The notes: generated from the sequence alone by a model not told the origin. DNA of 64,000 nucleotides from an uncultured Clostridia bacterium (GCA_947630705.1 CANRIK010000005.1:1-64000), one strand, 5' to 3'. Positions 48,426 to 58,248 are shown, counted from the first letter of the stretch. Program-made: numbers and translations.

Positions 48426-51400
48426 TCACTTGCCTGCGAGTTTCTTGTAGCCTTCGAGTCTTTCCTTTGCGGCCTCTTCGGTTTTCTTGAAGAGCTCGCT
48501 TGCAACTTCGGGACCCTGAGTCTTGGCGAGGGAGGTGTATCTCGTTTCGCCAGCAAGGAACGCTTGGTAATCTCCGGTAGGATCTTTCGAGTCAAGCGTA
48601 AATACTTCGCCTTCGGGGTTATATCTGTAAAGCTGCCAGTAACCGCAGTCGACCGCCGCCTTCTCTTCGAGCTGGCTCTTGGTCATATTGATACCGTGGT
48701 TGATGCAAGGAGCATAGCAGATGATGAGCGAAGGTCCGTGATATGCTTCGGCCTCGGTGAGCGCTTTAAGAAGCTGTGCGGGGTTGGAACCCATAGCGCA
48801 CTGCGCAACGTATACGTATCCGTAGGTCTTTGCAATCATGCCGAGATCCTTCTTCTTAACTCTCTTGCCGGCGGAAGCGAATTTCGCAACTGCGCCGATA
48901 TTCGTGGACTTACTTGCCTGACCGCCGGTGTTGGAATAAACTTCGGTATCGAGAACGAGTACGTTCACATCCTCGCCGGAGGCAAGTACGTGGTCGAGAC
49001 CGCCGTAACCGATATCGTATGCCCAGCCGTCGCCGCCGAATATCCATATGGACTTCTTTGCAAGGCAATCCTTGTCTGCAAGTATTTCTTTTGCGAGAGT
49101 TCCGGCTTCGCCTTCGAGCTTATGGCAATTTTCAAGAGCTTCAACCAAAGCGGCGGCCGCTTTCTTGGAGGGCTCTCTGTCTGCGAATGCGGCAAGATAT
49201 GCCTCGCAAGCCGCTTTGCCTTCTCCGCAAGCAAGTTCCGCAAGTCTTTCGACCTTTGCCTTTACGGCATTGCGTCTTGCGGTGTAAGCAAGATTTATAC
49301 CGTAGCCGAATTCCGCGTTATCTTCGAACAGGGAGTTAGCCCATGCGGGGCCGCGACCCTGCTTGTTTGTGGTGTAGGGACATGTGGGTGAAGAACCGCC
49401 GTAAATGGAGGAGCAGCCCGTTGCATTGGCGATTACCATATCTTCGCCGAAGAGCTGTGTTACAACCTTTACGTAAGGAGTTTCGCCGCAGCCTGCGCAT
49501 GCGCCGGAGAACTCAAACAGAGGAGTGGCGAACTGGCAACCCTTAACGGTGTCCTTCTTGAACTTGGAAGTATCTGCTTCGGGAAGTTCAACGGCATATT
49601 CCCAGTTCTTGTCCTCGCCTTTTTCAAGCGATTCCGCAAGAGGTATCATCTTTATGGCTCCGCCGTCCTTTACGGGGCAAACGGTAGCGCAGACGCCGCA
49701 ACCCATGCAGTCGAGAGGGGATACCTGCATCTTGTATTCGTATCCGGCAAGACCGATAGCCTTCTTCGTTTCGAGAGTGGAGGGCTTTTCGGCTCCTTCC
49801 TTAACGAGCGCCGGACGCAAGCAAGCGTGAGGGCAAACGAACGAGCAGGTGCCGCACTGAATACATTTTGCAAGATCTATTTCGGGAACGAGTACGGCAA
49901 CGCCGCGCTTTTCGTACTTGGTGGTGCCGGTGGGTACGTGACCGTCGGCATTGAACTGCGAAGATTTGAGCTCGTCGCCTTTGAGATAGAGGATGGGCTT
50001 GATAATCTCCTGATAATATGCGTTGTCGGCGCCCTTGACCATTTCGGCGCCGGTGGTGGCATTTGCCCACGATGCAGGAACGTCGATTTTGATGAGATGC
50101 GAATCGGCGCTGTCGATAGCGTCATAGTTCATCTGAACTACGGCGTCGCCCTTTCTGCCGAAGGACTTTTTAGCCATATACTTCATGTATTCCACAGCTT
50201 TGTCATAGGGCATGATCTGCGGATTGACCTTGAAGAACGCGGACTGCAAAATGGTGTTCGTTCTGCCCTTCAAGCCGAGTTTGCCGGCGATTGCTATGGC
50301 GTCTATAACATAAAGATTTACATGCTTTTTAGCTATATCCTGCTTAACTTTCGCGGGGAGGAACTCTTCCAGAGCTTCAACCGTGGTTGCGTTCGTATTG
50401 AGAAGGAATGTGCCGCCCTCTTTGATATCGCTCGTCATATCGTAACGCGTTACGTATGAAGGGTTGGAGCACTGAACGAAGTCGGCGGAGTCGATAAGAT
50501 ATTCGGACTGAATGGGCGTGTCGCCGAAACGGAGGTGGGAAACGGTGATGCCGCCCGACTTCTTCGAATCGTAGAAGAAGTACGCCTGCGCGTGCTTGTC
50601 CGTATGGTCGCCGATTATCTTAATGGAGTTCTTGTTCGCGCCTACGGTGCCGTCGGAGCCGAGTCCGTAGAACTTGCAGCTCGTTGAGCCTGCCGGAGCG
50701 GCGTCGAATTTCTCCGAGAAATCGAGGGAGGAGTTGGTAACGTCCTCGTGAATACCGATGGTGAAGTGATTCTTGGGTTCGGACTTTTCAAGGTTTTTGT
50801 AGATTGCAAGAACCATCGAAGGAGTGAACTCTTTGGAGCCGAGTCCGTATCTGCCGCCGACGACTTTTGCTTTCGTAACTCCCTTTTCGAGGAGAGCGGA
50901 GCATACGTCGAGGTACAGAGGTTCGCCGAGCGAGCCGGGCTCTTTCGTTCTGTCGAGAACGGCAATCTTCTTAACGCTCTTGGGAAGGGCGGCGACGAAT
51001 GCGTCCGCAACGAAAGGACGATACAGACGTACTTTTACAAGGCCGTACTTCTTGCCCATCGTGTTGAGTTTGTTTATGGATTCTTCGATAGTTTCGCAGC
51101 CGGAGCCCATTGCAACTATAACTTCCTGTGCGTCGGGAGCGCCTACATAGTCGAAGAGGTGATATTTTCTTCCGCAGTGCTTTGAAACGACGTCCATCAT
51201 CTTCTGAACGATAGCCGGAGTAGCGGCATAGTAGCTGTTGGCGGTCTCTCTGTTCTGGAAGTATGTATCGCCGTTCTGAGCCGTGCCCTTCTGTATGGGA
51301 TGCTCGGGGTTTAAGGAGCGGCTCTTGAAGTCCGCTATGTCGGCCGGCGTGCCTACTTCGTCGCAGATTGCGCGGATTTCGGCATAATTGTCCGTCTCGT

Positions 51401-51956
51401 CCCAAACGTCGATTTTGGCAACTTCATGGCTGGTTCTGAAACCGTCGAAGAAGTTGATAAAGGGAACTTTGGCTTTAAGAGTGGAGAGATGCGCTACCAG
51501 CGCAAGGTCCATAACTTCCTGTACGGAACCGTCGCAGAGCATTGCAAAACCCGTCTGACGGCAAGCCATTACGTCGGCATGATCGCCGAAGATGTTGAGC
51601 GAGTGAGCGGCAAGCGCGCGCGCCGAAACGTGCATGACCATGGGCATAAGTTCGCCCGAGATCTTGTACATGTTGGGGATCATCAAGAGAAGTCCCTGCG
51701 AAGCGGTGTACGTGCTTGTGAGCGCACCTGCGCAGAGCGAGCCGTGAACCGCGCCCGCTGCGCCGCCTTCGGACTGCATTTCTGCAATCTTTACTTTCTG
51801 ACCCCACATGTTGGTTCTGCCTGCGGTGGCCCATTCATCGGCAACTTCCGCCATGGGAGAAGAAGGGGTGATGGGATAGATCGCCGCTACTTCCGAGAAG
51901 GCGTAAGCAACGTGGCTGGCGGCGGTATTGCCGTCGATAGTCAATTTTTTCATCAA
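48426..51956 (-). CDS. nifJ: Pyruvate:ferredoxin (flavodoxin) oxidoreductase
   Basis: A single-chain, 1176-residue PFOR that oxidises pyruvate to acetyl-CoA and CO2 while reducing ferredoxin. Domain order is as in other homodimeric PFORs: the N-terminal pyrimidine-binding part (ITPSSPMAEVADEWA), domain II, the gamma-like part, a two-cluster ferredoxin domain (CIQCGTCSFVCPHAC and CMGCGVCATVCPVKD near residues 695-760), the proximal-cluster Cys in CAGCGETPY, and the thiamine-diphosphate motif GDGWAYDIGYGGLDHVL near residue 970. It marks a strictly fermentative anaerobic metabolism. GGAGGT precedes the ATG and a strong promoter lies upstream. Confidence 0.98.
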   Translation of the reverse strand: MMKKLTIDGNTAASHVAYAFSEVAAIYPITPSSPMAEVADEWATAGRTNMWGQKVKIAEMQSEGGAAGAVHGSLCAGALTSTYTASQGLLLMIPNMYKISGELMPMVMHVSARALAAHSLNIFGDHADVMACRQTGFAMLCDGSVQEVMDLALVAHLSTLKAKVPFINFFDGFRTSHEVAKIDVWDETDNYAEIRAICDEVGTPADIADFKSRSLNPEHPIQKGTAQNGDTYFQNRETANSYYAATPAIVQKMMDVVSKHCGRKYHLFDYVGAPDAQEVIVAMGSGCETIEESINKLNTMGKKYGLVKVRLYRPFVADAFVAALPKSVKKIAVLDRTKEPGSLGEPLYLDVCSALLEKGVTKAKVVGGRYGLGSKEFTPSMVLAIYKNLEKSEPKNHFTIGIHEDVTNSSLDFSEKFDAAPAGSTSCKFYGLGSDGTVGANKNSIKIIGDHTDKHAQAYFFYDSKKSGGITVSHLRFGDTPIQSEYLIDSADFVQCSNPSYVTRYDMTSDIKEGGTFLLNTNATTVEALEEFLPAKVKQDIAKKHVNLYVIDAIAIAGKLGLKGRTNTILQSAFFKVNPQIMPYDKAVEYMKYMAKKSFGRKGDAVVQMNYDAIDSADSHLIKIDVPASWANATTGAEMVKGADNAYYQEIIKPILYLKGDELKSSQFNADGHVPTGTTKYEKRGVAVLVPEIDLAKCIQCGTCSFVCPHACLRPALVKEGAEKPSTLETKKAIGLAGYEYKMQVSPLDCMGCGVCATVCPVKDGGAIKMIPLAESLEKGEDKNWEYAVELPEADTSKFKKDTVKGCQFATPLFEFSGACAGCGETPYVKVVTQLFGEDMVIANATGCSSIYGGSSPTCPYTTNKQGRGPAWANSLFEDNAEFGYGINLAYTARRNAVKAKVERLAELACGEGKAACEAYLAAFADREPSKKAAAALVEALENCHKLEGEAGTLAKEILADKDCLAKKSIWIFGGDGWAYDIGYGGLDHVLASGEDVNVLVLDTEVYSNTGGQASKSTNIGAVAKFASAGKRVKKKDLGMIAKTYGYVYVAQCAMGSNPAQLLKALTEAEAYHGPSLIICYAPCINHGINMTKSQLEEKAAVDCGYWQLYRYNPEGEVFTLDSKDPTGDYQAFLAGETRYTSLAKTQGPEVASELFKKTEEAAKERLEGYKKLAGK

Positions 51957-52022
51957 ATAACCTCCGATTTTTATTATATAATTTTATTTGCTTCTACGTG
52001 CGCGTTACGTTCGCGCTACATT

Positions 52023-52051
52023 ATTATACTTTAAGGTCTTTAAAAAGTCAA
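52023..52051 (-). promoter_or_regulatory. Promoter of nifJ
   Basis: Minus strand: TTGACT (52046-52051), 17-nt spacer, TATAAT (52023-52028). The leader of about 60 nt contains a short GCGCG/CGCGC hairpin. Confidence 0.8.
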
Positions 52052-52151
52052 TATGCCTTTCGGATTTTGTCACAAAAAATCGCTTATTTTTTATCGATTT
52101 CCTCACGTCGCAAAAAAATCCGTTACTTTTCCAAAAACTGTGAATTTATAG

Positions 52152-52180
52152 TTGTGAAAAATTTGCGGTTTTGTTATAAT
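52152..52180 (+). promoter_or_regulatory. Promoter of the ecf-truA operon
   Basis: TTGTGA (52152-52157), 17-nt spacer, TATAAT (52175-52180). The 78-nt leader has a possible long stem (ACGGC at 52201-52205 with GCCGT at 52237-52241); I could not match it to a riboswitch class. The remaining part of the 308-nt gap between nifJ and this promoter shows no gene. Confidence 0.75.
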
Positions 52181-52264
52181 AAAATAAATCTGTCATAGGT
52201 ACGGCAGGAGCTTTCCGCGCTTTTATGGGTAAGTCCGCCGTTTGAAAATATTCGGGAAAGACAA

Positions 52265-54085
52265 GTGGAAGAACCGGTTATCGTATGTGAAAATTTAAAA
52301 TATTCCTATTCCGGTCAGGACGGCTACGCCGTCAACGGGGTCGATTTCACCGTTGCAAAGGGTGAATTTGTATCTGTAATCGGGCATAACGGCAGCGGCA
52401 AATCCACTCTCGCCCGTCTTATAAACGGACTTCTTGAAGCAGACGAGGGCAAGGTGACGGTATTCGGCATGGACGTAAACGAGGGTTCCAACGCCGTCGA
52501 AGTCAGAAAGCGCGTCGGTATAGTCTTTCAGAATCCCGACAATCAGATGGTCGCCTCGATAGTGGAGGACGACATAGCTTTCGGCCCCGAGAACATAGGT
52601 ATCGACCGCGAAGAGATAGGCAGGCGAATAGATTGGGCTCTCTCCGCCGTCGGAATGGAAAAATACCGACATTCCACACCGGCAAAACTTTCGGGCGGAC
52701 AGAAACAGAGGATAGCGGTCGCCGGAGTGCTCGCCATAAAGCCCGAAGTGCTCATTCTCGACGAGTCCACCGCAATGCTCGACCCCAGAGGCAGAAGAGA
52801 GGTTATCGACGTGGTGCGCCGTCTCAACAAGGAAGAGGGCATGACCATTATACTCATAACCCATTTCATGGAGGAGGCCCTCCTCGCCGACCGCACGATA
52901 GTAATGAACCGCGGAGAGATAGTTCTTTCCGGCACGCCCGAACAAATCTTCGAAAGCGGAGAAGCTCTCGAAACATATAATCTTTCTCTTCCGAGAATAA
53001 GCGTAATTGCCGAAAATCTCCGCTCCGCCGGCATGAATATAGGCAATGTTTTAAAGCCCGAAGCTCTCGCCGACGAAATATTGGAAAATCTCAATAGTCG
53101 CGGCATATATACGGGCGAATCGTCCGCAGATTGTATTCCGGAATCGGATATAAAGGGCGAATGGGATATAGATATAAAGAATCTCGCGTATACTTATTCG
53201 CGCAAATCTCCTTTTGCCGCAAAAGCGCTCAACGGCATAAATCTTCATATCCGCGACGGGGAATTTTTCGGAATAATCGGACACACCGGAAGCGGAAAAT
53301 CCACGCTCGTACAGCACCTCAACGCTCTCATTAAACTTCCTCAGGCCGAAAAACATTACCGTAAACCCAAGGTAAAGAAGGGAGAGCCTCTTCCGGCGCT
53401 TCCCTCTGTCACAGTCGGGAATTTCGACCTCGCCGACAAAAAAACCGATTTCAAATCCCTTCGCGCCAACGTTGGCATGGTATTTCAGTATCCAGAGTAT
53501 CAGCTCTTTGCCGAAACGGTCTTTGCGGACGTGGCGTTCGGACTGAAAAATTTCAATAAAAAATTATCGGCGGAGGAAGTGGAAGCCGCCGTAAAAAGCA
53601 GTATAGAGATTGTCGGACTTAACTATGACGAGGTGAAGGACAAGTCTCCTTTCGACCTGTCCGGAGGCCAGAAGCGCCGCGCGGCAATCGCCGGCGTGAT
53701 AGTTACGAAACCTCACATTCTCATTTTGGACGAGCCGGCGGCCGGTCTCGACCCCAAGGGCAAGAAGGAGATAATGGAACTCTTGCACAAACTCCACAGA
53801 GAGTGGTGCAAGACGGTTATAATAGTTTCGCACGACATGGACGAAGTTGCCGAAAACTGTACGCGTGCGGCTGTAATTTCGGAGGGCGAGGTGTTTGCTT
53901 GCGAGAGACCTTCGGAACTTTTCTCCCGTCCGGAAGAATTGAAACGGCTCGGTCTCGACGTGCCTCTCACCGCAAAAATCTCAACACGTCTCGGGCAAAA
54001 CGGCATAATTGTGCACAGCGATTGCACAGTAAAAGACTTTTCGGAAAAAGTGATTGAAATTTATTCGGGAGGCGGAAATGCTTAA
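52265..54085 (+). CDS. ecfA1A2: Fused EcfA1-EcfA2 ATPase of an ECF vitamin transporter
   Basis: A 606-residue protein with two complete ABC ATPase domains. Domain 1: Walker A GHNGSGKST (about 40-48), signature LSGGQKQRIAVAG, Walker B VLILDESTAML. Domain 2: Walker A GHTGSGKST (about 340), signature LSGGQKRRAAIAG, Walker B ILILDEPAAGLD. These match EcfA1 and EcfA2, which are usually two neighbouring genes. With EcfT they form the shared energising module for vitamin and metal S components, none of which is encoded here. Start is GTG with GGGAAAG upstream. It overlaps ecfT by 8 bases. Confidence 0.95.
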   Translation: MEEPVIVCENLKYSYSGQDGYAVNGVDFTVAKGEFVSVIGHNGSGKSTLARLINGLLEADEGKVTVFGMDVNEGSNAVEVRKRVGIVFQNPDNQMVASIVEDDIAFGPENIGIDREEIGRRIDWALSAVGMEKYRHSTPAKLSGGQKQRIAVAGVLAIKPEVLILDESTAMLDPRGRREVIDVVRRLNKEEGMTIILITHFMEEALLADRTIVMNRGEIVLSGTPEQIFESGEALETYNLSLPRISVIAENLRSAGMNIGNVLKPEALADEILENLNSRGIYTGESSADCIPESDIKGEWDIDIKNLAYTYSRKSPFAAKALNGINLHIRDGEFFGIIGHTGSGKSTLVQHLNALIKLPQAEKHYRKPKVKKGEPLPALPSVTVGNFDLADKKTDFKSLRANVGMVFQYPEYQLFAETVFADVAFGLKNFNKKLSAEEVEAAVKSSIEIVGLNYDEVKDKSPFDLSGGQKRRAAIAGVIVTKPHILILDEPAAGLDPKGKKEIMELLHKLHREWCKTVIIVSHDMDEVAENCTRAAVISEGEVFACERPSELFSRPEELKRLGLDVPLTAKISTRLGQNGIIVHSDCTVKDFSEKVIEIYSGGGNA

Positions 54086-54923
54086 CGACGTAACTTTCGG
54101 TCAATACTATCCCGTAAAATCATTTGTTCACAGGCTCGACCCCCGATTCAAAATTCTCGCGCTCATAGCTTATATAGTTATGCTCTTTGTGGCGGACAAT
54201 TTTTATGCGCTCGGCGCCTGCGCTCTTGTACTTACAGCGGCAATAATCGCGTCGCGCGTTCCCATAGGAAGCGTGCTCCGGTCCGTAAAGGGAATAATAT
54301 TCATTCTGATTTTCACCTCCTTTCTCAATATATTTTTTCATAAAGGCGAGACGGTGTATTGGCAGTGGGGGATAATGACAGTCACCCTCGAAGGCATAAT
54401 CTTTTCGGGATTTCTGATATTGCGGCTGTTCTTTTTGGTTATGGCTTCCTCGGTACTGACTCTTACAACCACTCCGGTGTCGCTTACCGACGGCATAGAG
54501 AGCCTTTTGAAACCTCTGAAATATATCAGATTCCCCGTACACGAACTTGCGCTTATCATGTCGATAGCTCTTCGGTTCATACCGACTTTAATAGACGAAA
54601 CGAACAGAATCATTTCCGCCCAAAAGGCGAGGGGAGCCGATTTCGAAAGCGGAAACATTTTCAAGCGCGTAAAGGCAATGATACCCGTACTGATTCCCCT
54701 TCTCATAAGCGCCTTCCGCCGTGCCGAAGAACTCGGCGACGCCATGGACGCCAGATGCTATTCGGGCTCGAAAAACAGGACGAAGTATAAAAAACTGAAA
54801 TTCGGGTGGCGAGATGCGTTTGCGTTGTTTTTCTTCTGCGCGCTCATTGCCGGCGTGGTTCTTTTCAACATATATTGTTACGATATTTTTCCGGAAATCT
54901 ACGCATATATAAGGATTTCATAA
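54078..54923 (+). CDS. ecfT: ECF transporter membrane subunit EcfT
   Basis: A 281-residue integral membrane protein with about five helices and the coupling helices between them; the two short EcfT motifs are seen as QKARGADF and RAEELGDAMDAR (Ala-Arg-Gly type). GGGAGG stands just before ATG 54078, inside the fused ATPase gene. It links the ATPase to interchangeable S components at the membrane. Confidence 0.93.
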   Translation: MLNDVTFGQYYPVKSFVHRLDPRFKILALIAYIVMLFVADNFYALGACALVLTAAIIASRVPIGSVLRSVKGIIFILIFTSFLNIFFHKGETVYWQWGIMTVTLEGIIFSGFLILRLFFLVMASSVLTLTTTPVSLTDGIESLLKPLKYIRFPVHELALIMSIALRFIPTLIDETNRIISAQKARGADFESGNIFKRVKAMIPVLIPLLISAFRRAEELGDAMDARCYSGSKNRTKYKKLKFGWRDAFALFFFCALIAGVVLFNIYCYDIFPEIYAYIRIS

Positions 54924-55690
54924 TGAGATACGCTCTTTTGATTTCGTACGACGGCACCGATTACGGCGGTTGGCAGATTCAGCCCAACTGCGTCTCCGTA
55001 CAGAGCAAGTTGGAGGCCGCTGCGGCCGATCTTTTCGGTAAGAGGACGCCCGTTGTCGCCAGCGGCAGAACGGACAGCGGAGTTCATGCGCGAGCTCAGG
55101 TCTGCCATTTCGACGCGGATACGTCAATACCGCCCGAAAAGTTGGCGGACGCTTTCAACGCGCGGCTTCCCGAAGATATTTCCGTGCTTTGCTCCGCGGC
55201 GGCGCCCGACGGCTTCGACTGCAACAGGAGCGCGAAGAGAAAGACGTATTGCTATCGTATGTACGTTTCTCCCCGTCGCTCTCCGTTGAAAGACAGATAT
55301 TTTGCGTGGGTAAAAAACGGCGCCGATGCCGAGAAAATGAAATATATCGCCAAGGTTTTCGAGGGGGAGCACGACTTCAAAGCGTATACGAAGAGCGGTT
55401 CCACCGCAAAAACCACCATACGCACGGTGTATTCGGTCACGGTTAAAAGTTCGGAAAGCCTCGGCGCGACCGACGTGGAAATTTATGTGACGGGCAACGG
55501 ATTTCTGTACAATATGGTTCGCACGATAGCCGGAACCATGCTTTGTTTTTCGCAGGGCTCGATAGACGAAGATAGGATAATCCGTTCTCTCAAATACGGG
55601 GAGAGGCAGCTTGTCGGGAAGACAATGCCGGCTTGCGGACTTACTCTCGAAAGCGTGGACTACGGATTTCCGCTCTTTCCCGTCGGATAA
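54923..55690 (+). CDS. truA: tRNA pseudouridine synthase A
   Basis: A 255-residue enzyme making pseudouridine at positions 38-40 of tRNA. The catalytic aspartate is Asp51 in ASGRTDSGVHA; LLISYDGTDYGGWQ at the N terminus and GNGFLYNMVRTIAGTML near the end are family blocks. ATG 54923 overlaps the ecfT stop by one base (TAATG). ecfA-ecfT-truA is a standard Bacillota gene order. Confidence 0.97.
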   Translation: MRYALLISYDGTDYGGWQIQPNCVSVQSKLEAAAADLFGKRTPVVASGRTDSGVHARAQVCHFDADTSIPPEKLADAFNARLPEDISVLCSAAAPDGFDCNRSAKRKTYCYRMYVSPRRSPLKDRYFAWVKNGADAEKMKYIAKVFEGEHDFKAYTKSGSTAKTTIRTVYSVTVKSSESLGATDVEIYVTGNGFLYNMVRTIAGTMLCFSQGSIDEDRIIRSLKYGERQLVGKTMPACGLTLESVDYGFPLFPVG

Positions 55691-55780
55691 TTTTACTGAT
55701 TTTTCACAAAGTATTTTTGATTTCTACATTTATTTGAAATATATTTTTAAATTGCAAACATATTTTAAAGAGGGAATATT

Positions 55781-56686
55781 ATGGAATTTTTCCAATACGC
55801 TTCTTACGTAAATGCGTTGACGAGTCAATTCAACGGCACTACTTACCTTTGGGTTTCCTTCCTTGTGGGCGGATTGTGTTTTGCGATCGTCTATGTTTTC
55901 CGTTCGGTAGGACTGTTCGTCATAGCCGGACATGAGGGACTGCCCAATAAATGGATGGCGTTCGTTCCGTTTTTGAGCACGTATTATATAGGCGTGTGCG
56001 GACAGAAAAACAGATTTTTCAATATTGACACGAAGGCGGTAGGAATTGTCTCCGCAGTATTAGAGGTCGTAATGGTAGCGCTGTATGTGCTCGATATCGT
56101 GGCATTTGTATCTGTGGAGCCATTCATAGTGCAGACCACCGAATATTACGAATATCTGGGTCAGCAGATTCCCGTCACCGCCGACACGCTCAACGTTCAG
56201 GCCATGCTCGCCGCAAATCCCACGCTGGGCTGGGCGGGTTGGTGCTATAACTATCTCGACGCATATATAATAAGTTGGATGCAGCTTCTGGATATGCTCG
56301 TAATGGTAGTGCTTCTGAATTGCTTTTTCCAGACCTATTCCGCGCGCCGCTATTTCCTCTTTACGATTACCAGCGTGCTTTTCCCCGTGGAAGGCATACT
56401 TATTTTCGCCGTGAGAAACAATAAGGGAATGAGCTACGCCGAATACACCCGTATGGTACAGGAGAGAATGTACAGGGAATACCGCAGTCAGCAGAATTTT
56501 GACCGCAACCCCTATAACAATAATCCGTACACAAACGGATACGACCGTCCTCCGTATCAGAACAATCCAGACTCCGGCAACGCCTCGCAGGGGAATTCAA
56601 ACGGCTCCGCGACGGACGACCCCTTCGGAGAGTACTCCTCCGGCGCGCCGAAGGACGACGACCCCTTCGACGAGTTCAAAAACTGA
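55781..56686 (+). CDS. Membrane protein with Asn/Pro-rich tail, unrecognised
   Basis: A 301-residue protein. Four or five membrane helices lie at about residues 24-45, 88-108, 150-185 and 195-215; from residue 225 a hydrophilic, low-complexity tail rich in Asn, Pro, Tyr and Asp follows (NNNPYTNGYDRPPYQ) and ends in repeated DDPF motifs. Related proteins of unknown function occur in Clostridia. AGAGGGA precedes the ATG. It has its own terminator and lies 90 nt after truA. Confidence 0.78.
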   Translation: MEFFQYASYVNALTSQFNGTTYLWVSFLVGGLCFAIVYVFRSVGLFVIAGHEGLPNKWMAFVPFLSTYYIGVCGQKNRFFNIDTKAVGIVSAVLEVVMVALYVLDIVAFVSVEPFIVQTTEYYEYLGQQIPVTADTLNVQAMLAANPTLGWAGWCYNYLDAYIISWMQLLDMLVMVVLLNCFFQTYSARRYFLFTITSVLFPVEGILIFAVRNNKGMSYAEYTRMVQERMYREYRSQQNFDRNPYNNNPYTNGYDRPPYQNNPDSGNASQGNSNGSATDDPFGEYSSGAPKDDDPFDEFKN

Positions 56687-56692
56687 CCTTTT

Positions 56693-56720
56693 ACGCGCTC
56701 TTAAAAGAGCGCGTTTTTTG
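56693..56720 (+). terminator. Terminator before mnmE
   Basis: ACGCGCTCT pairs with AGAGCGCGT around a short AT loop and is followed by a run of six T. Confidence 0.85.
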
Positions 56721-56786
56721 TTTACTTTTTTACGGGAGTATGATATAATCATAAAAGTTGACATAAGCTGAATTTATACATATAAG
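56721..56786 (+). promoter_or_regulatory. Two tandem promoters of mnmE
   Basis: P1: TTTACT (56721-56726), 17 nt, TATAAT (56744-56749). P2: TTGACA (56758-56763), 17 nt, TATAAG (56781-56786). P1 starts directly after the upstream terminator. Confidence 0.7.
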
Positions 56787-56810
56787 TTTTTTTGATACAG
56801 ACGGAGAGAT

Positions 56811-58109
56811 ATGCGCGAATGTATAGCGGCCATATCCACGGCGCACGGAACCGGCGGAGTGGCCATAATAAGAATAAGCGGAAAGGACGCGCTCGACATA
56901 GGCATGAAAATGTTCGAGCCGACTCATGAAATCGTCAAAGCGGAGCCCAATTACATGTACACGGGCAGGATTCTCGGAAGCGGATTCAAAGATTACGGTT
57001 TCATGGTTTATTTCGCCGCGCCGAAATCTTTCACGGGCGAGGATATCGTCGAATTTCACTGTCACGGCGGAGTTCAGATAGCTCGCGGCGTGCTCTCAAA
57101 GGCCCTTTCGTTGGGGGCGAGAGCCGCGGAACGCGGAGAGTTCACTCGCAGAGCTTTTTTAAACGGCAAACTGACTCTCTCTTCGGCGGAGGGCATGATA
57201 GATATGATAAACGCCGAAAGTCTCGCTCTATTGCGCGCCGGAAGTATGCTCTATACCGAAAAACTTTCGGGCGAAGTCCGGAAGATTCAGTCGTCTCTGA
57301 CCGATATTTTAGCGGCCGTCGCCGCGGAACTCGACTATCCGGAGGAAGACCTCGACGGTCTCGATTTTGAAAAAATAAAGCTGTCGTTAAAGGATATCAA
57401 CGCCCGAATCGGCGCGCTCGCCGACAGCTATTCGATAGGTCGGAAGATAAAGAGCGGAGTGCTCGTGGCCATATGCGGCAAGCCGAACGTCGGGAAGAGC
57501 TCCCTTTTAAACGCACTCGTCGGCTATGAAAAGGCAATAGTGTCCGAAGAGGAGGGCACTACGCGCGACGCGGTTGAAGGCGCGGTGGAAATAGACGGCG
57601 TTACGTTTAATCTGGTAGACACCGCCGGCATACGCGAGCGAGCCGGAGCTGTGGAAAAAATAGGTATAGAGCGAGCAAAAAAAGCCATACGCACCGCCGA
57701 TATTGTACTGTTTTTAACCGACGGTAAAATGCAGCCGCCTACCGATTACAGCGGAAAACTTATTACCGTATTCAATAAATGCGATATTTCGGAGCCGAAA
57801 GGGGAATACGACGTTGCCGTCTCGGCAAAGACGGGCGAGGGCATAGAGGCTCTCAAAAAGTTGCTCGCACAAACTTCCGTAATAGGCGCGCTCGACGAAA
57901 ATTATATTGTGGAGGAGAGGCATTACGACGCTCTTTGCCGCGCTCGCGACAGCATAGCCGAAGCGGTTGAAAACATAGGCTCAATCACTCCCGACCTCGT
58001 TGCGGTTGAACTGAAAGAGAGCTGGGAAGCTCTCGGTGAAATTACAGGCGAAACGGCGAACGAGGAGATTATAAACGCCGTATTCGAAAAATTCTGCGTT
58101 GGCAAATGA
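56811..58109 (+). CDS. mnmE: tRNA modification GTPase MnmE
   Basis: With MnmG it forms cmnm5U at the wobble position of certain tRNAs. In 432 residues: N-terminal THF-binding domain (AAISTAHGTGGVAIIRISG), helical domain, inserted G domain (GKPNVGKSSLLNAL near 222-235, DTAGIRE, NKCD) and the C-terminal CVGK that holds the reactive cysteine. The length is slightly short but complete. mnmG is not adjacent. Two promoters precede it. Confidence 0.97.
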   Translation: MRECIAAISTAHGTGGVAIIRISGKDALDIGMKMFEPTHEIVKAEPNYMYTGRILGSGFKDYGFMVYFAAPKSFTGEDIVEFHCHGGVQIARGVLSKALSLGARAAERGEFTRRAFLNGKLTLSSAEGMIDMINAESLALLRAGSMLYTEKLSGEVRKIQSSLTDILAAVAAELDYPEEDLDGLDFEKIKLSLKDINARIGALADSYSIGRKIKSGVLVAICGKPNVGKSSLLNALVGYEKAIVSEEEGTTRDAVEGAVEIDGVTFNLVDTAGIRERAGAVEKIGIERAKKAIRTADIVLFLTDGKMQPPTDYSGKLITVFNKCDISEPKGEYDVAVSAKTGEGIEALKKLLAQTSVIGALDENYIVEERHYDALCRARDSIAEAVENIGSITPDLVAVELKESWEALGEITGETANEEIINAVFEKFCVGK

Positions 58110-58165
58110 CGGTTAAATCTTCCGCGCAACGACGCGTTAATTTCGATCGCGAGACAAAGAAGATA

Positions 58166-58207
58166 AAGAAGATAATCTAATTAAAAAAGAAGATAATTTA
58201 ATTAAAA
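58166..58207 (+). repeat. 21-nt tandem repeat upstream of the LysR gene
   Basis: AAGAAGATAATCTAATTAAAA (58166-58186) is followed directly by a copy with one C-to-T change (58187-58207). No other gene or clear promoter is visible in the 139-nt gap. Confidence 0.8.
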
Positions 58208-58248
58208 AAGCAACACGTCCGCGCAAAAAGCGGAAAAGAGGTGTTATT

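Noticed and set aside
51998-52198. 66-codon plus-strand frame in the nifJ-ecf gap
   Set aside because: It lacks a ribosome-binding site, overlaps the nifJ promoter and has random composition.
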